DNA of 6,359 bases, from assembly GCA_017503305.1 (NCBI GenBank), contig JAFVTJ010000116.1, positions 1 through 6,359 on the forward strand. The letters are read 5' to 3'. Position numbers and translations under genes: made by a program. The notes beneath the pieces were generated by a model, which saw only the letters and a list, made by a program, of their open reading frames with translations, ran no database searches and had not been told where the DNA came from. Positions 5,996 through 6,359 of this stretch are shown here, piece after piece (position 1 is the stretch's first letter; each line of letters begins with the position of its first letter). The stretch is from Clostridia bacterium. Lineage in GTDB: Bacteria > Bacillota_A > Clostridia > Oscillospirales > Acutalibacteraceae.

Positions 5996-6359
5996 GGAGT
6001 CGGTTAGACGGTTGCGGATATAAATATCTGAGGAAAGTCCGAGCCCCACAGGGCAGAATAGCGGCTAACGGCCGCCGAGGGTGACCTTAGGGAAAGTGCA
6101 ACAGAGATATACCGCCGCAAAGCTTGTCTTTGACTTGAGTGTGCCTTTTGGCACCGCCTTTGCGGTAAGGGTGGAAAGGCGAGGTAAGAGCTCACCGGTT
6201 TCACGGGAACGTCGAAACCCTGTAAACCCTATTTGGAGCAACGCTAAATGTGGCTATACATTTGCCCGATGTGCCACGAAAAGCGGCTTGAGCGGTGGGA
6301 GCAATCTGCCGCCTAGATAGATAACCGTCCACGACAGAACTCGGCTTACAGACCGACTC
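5996..6359 (+). ncRNA. rnpB: RNase P RNA, bacterial type A
   Basis: This is the catalytic RNA of RNase P, which cuts the 5' leader from tRNA precursors. Conserved regions present are GAGGAAAGTCC (6030-6040), ACAGAGATATACCGCC (6101-6116), GGTAAGGGTG (6164-6173), GGTAAGAGC (6183-6191), GTAAACCC near 6222, GGAGCAA near 6236, GCCTAGAT near 6311, and ACAGAACTCGGCTTA (6334-6348). Helix P1 pairs GAGTCGGT (5997-6004) with ACCGACTC (6352-6359), so the molecule is complete or within a few bases of complete. P12 is long: 6115-6122 with 6158-6165, and an inner hairpin 6141-6145 with 6150-6154. P16 (6250-6254 with 6273-6277) and P17 (6258-6261 with 6269-6272) carry loop UGCCC (6263-6267), which can pair with GGGCA (6051-6055) as P6, a type A hallmark. 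P15 is CGCT (6242-6245) with AGCG (6282-6285); its loop has GAAA (6278-6281) where E. coli has the GGU that binds tRNA CCA. Its terminator is outside the window. Confidence 0.97.

Noticed and set aside
6004..6320. Open frames on both strands in 6004-6320
   Set aside because: They lie entirely within the RNase P RNA and have no protein-like features.

Overview
The window reads as AT-rich chromosomal DNA from a low-GC Gram-positive bacterium, most likely a gut or anaerobic member of the Clostridia. This is inferred from the AGGAGG-type ribosome sites, near-consensus sigma-A promoters, a PadR / DUF1700 (HAAS) / DUF4097 operon and an XAC2610-like plus DUF4829-like surface protein, all typical of Clostridia. 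The RNase P RNA is of the ancestral type A, which fits Clostridia rather than Bacillus. No species can be named.

Layout, left to right. (1) nt 1-1970, + strand: the 3' part of a large modular, probably exported protein whose start lies outside the window. It ends at a strong hairpin terminator. (2) nt 2047-2115: a 69-bp MITE-like palindromic element with 22-bp terminal inverted repeats, each arm itself a hairpin, placed between two converging genes. (3) nt 2133-2891, - strand: a classical short-chain dehydrogenase/reductase. (4) nt 2892-3000: a divergent promoter region with the two -35 boxes only 6 bp apart and a candidate PadR operator over the right-hand -10. (5) nt 3001-4811, + strand: a three-gene operon, padR, then a DUF1700/HAAS membrane protein, then a DUF4097 repeat protein. 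The two junctions are matching 8-bp overlaps, and a hairpin terminator follows. (6) nt 4848-5915, - strand: a P-loop ATPase with an internal duplication whose second half has lost the Walker A motif. (7) nt ~5996-6359, + strand: the type A RNase P RNA, rnpB, complete or within a few bases of complete at the window edge.

How the genes may work together. The operon looks like a self-contained envelope-sensing unit. PadR would be the repressor, the HAAS protein the membrane-embedded partner, and the DUF4097 protein an externally exposed repeat domain. Divergent promoter geometry suggests that PadR may also control the reductase. The ATPase and rnpB are divergently transcribed from an 80-bp gap, and no functional link between them is evident. 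The observations most worth following up are the absence of the GGU motif in rnpB loop L15, the degenerate second ATPase half, the compensatory base-pair change in the MITE-like element, and the PadR-HAAS-DUF4097 module with its nine-fold TGD repeat.
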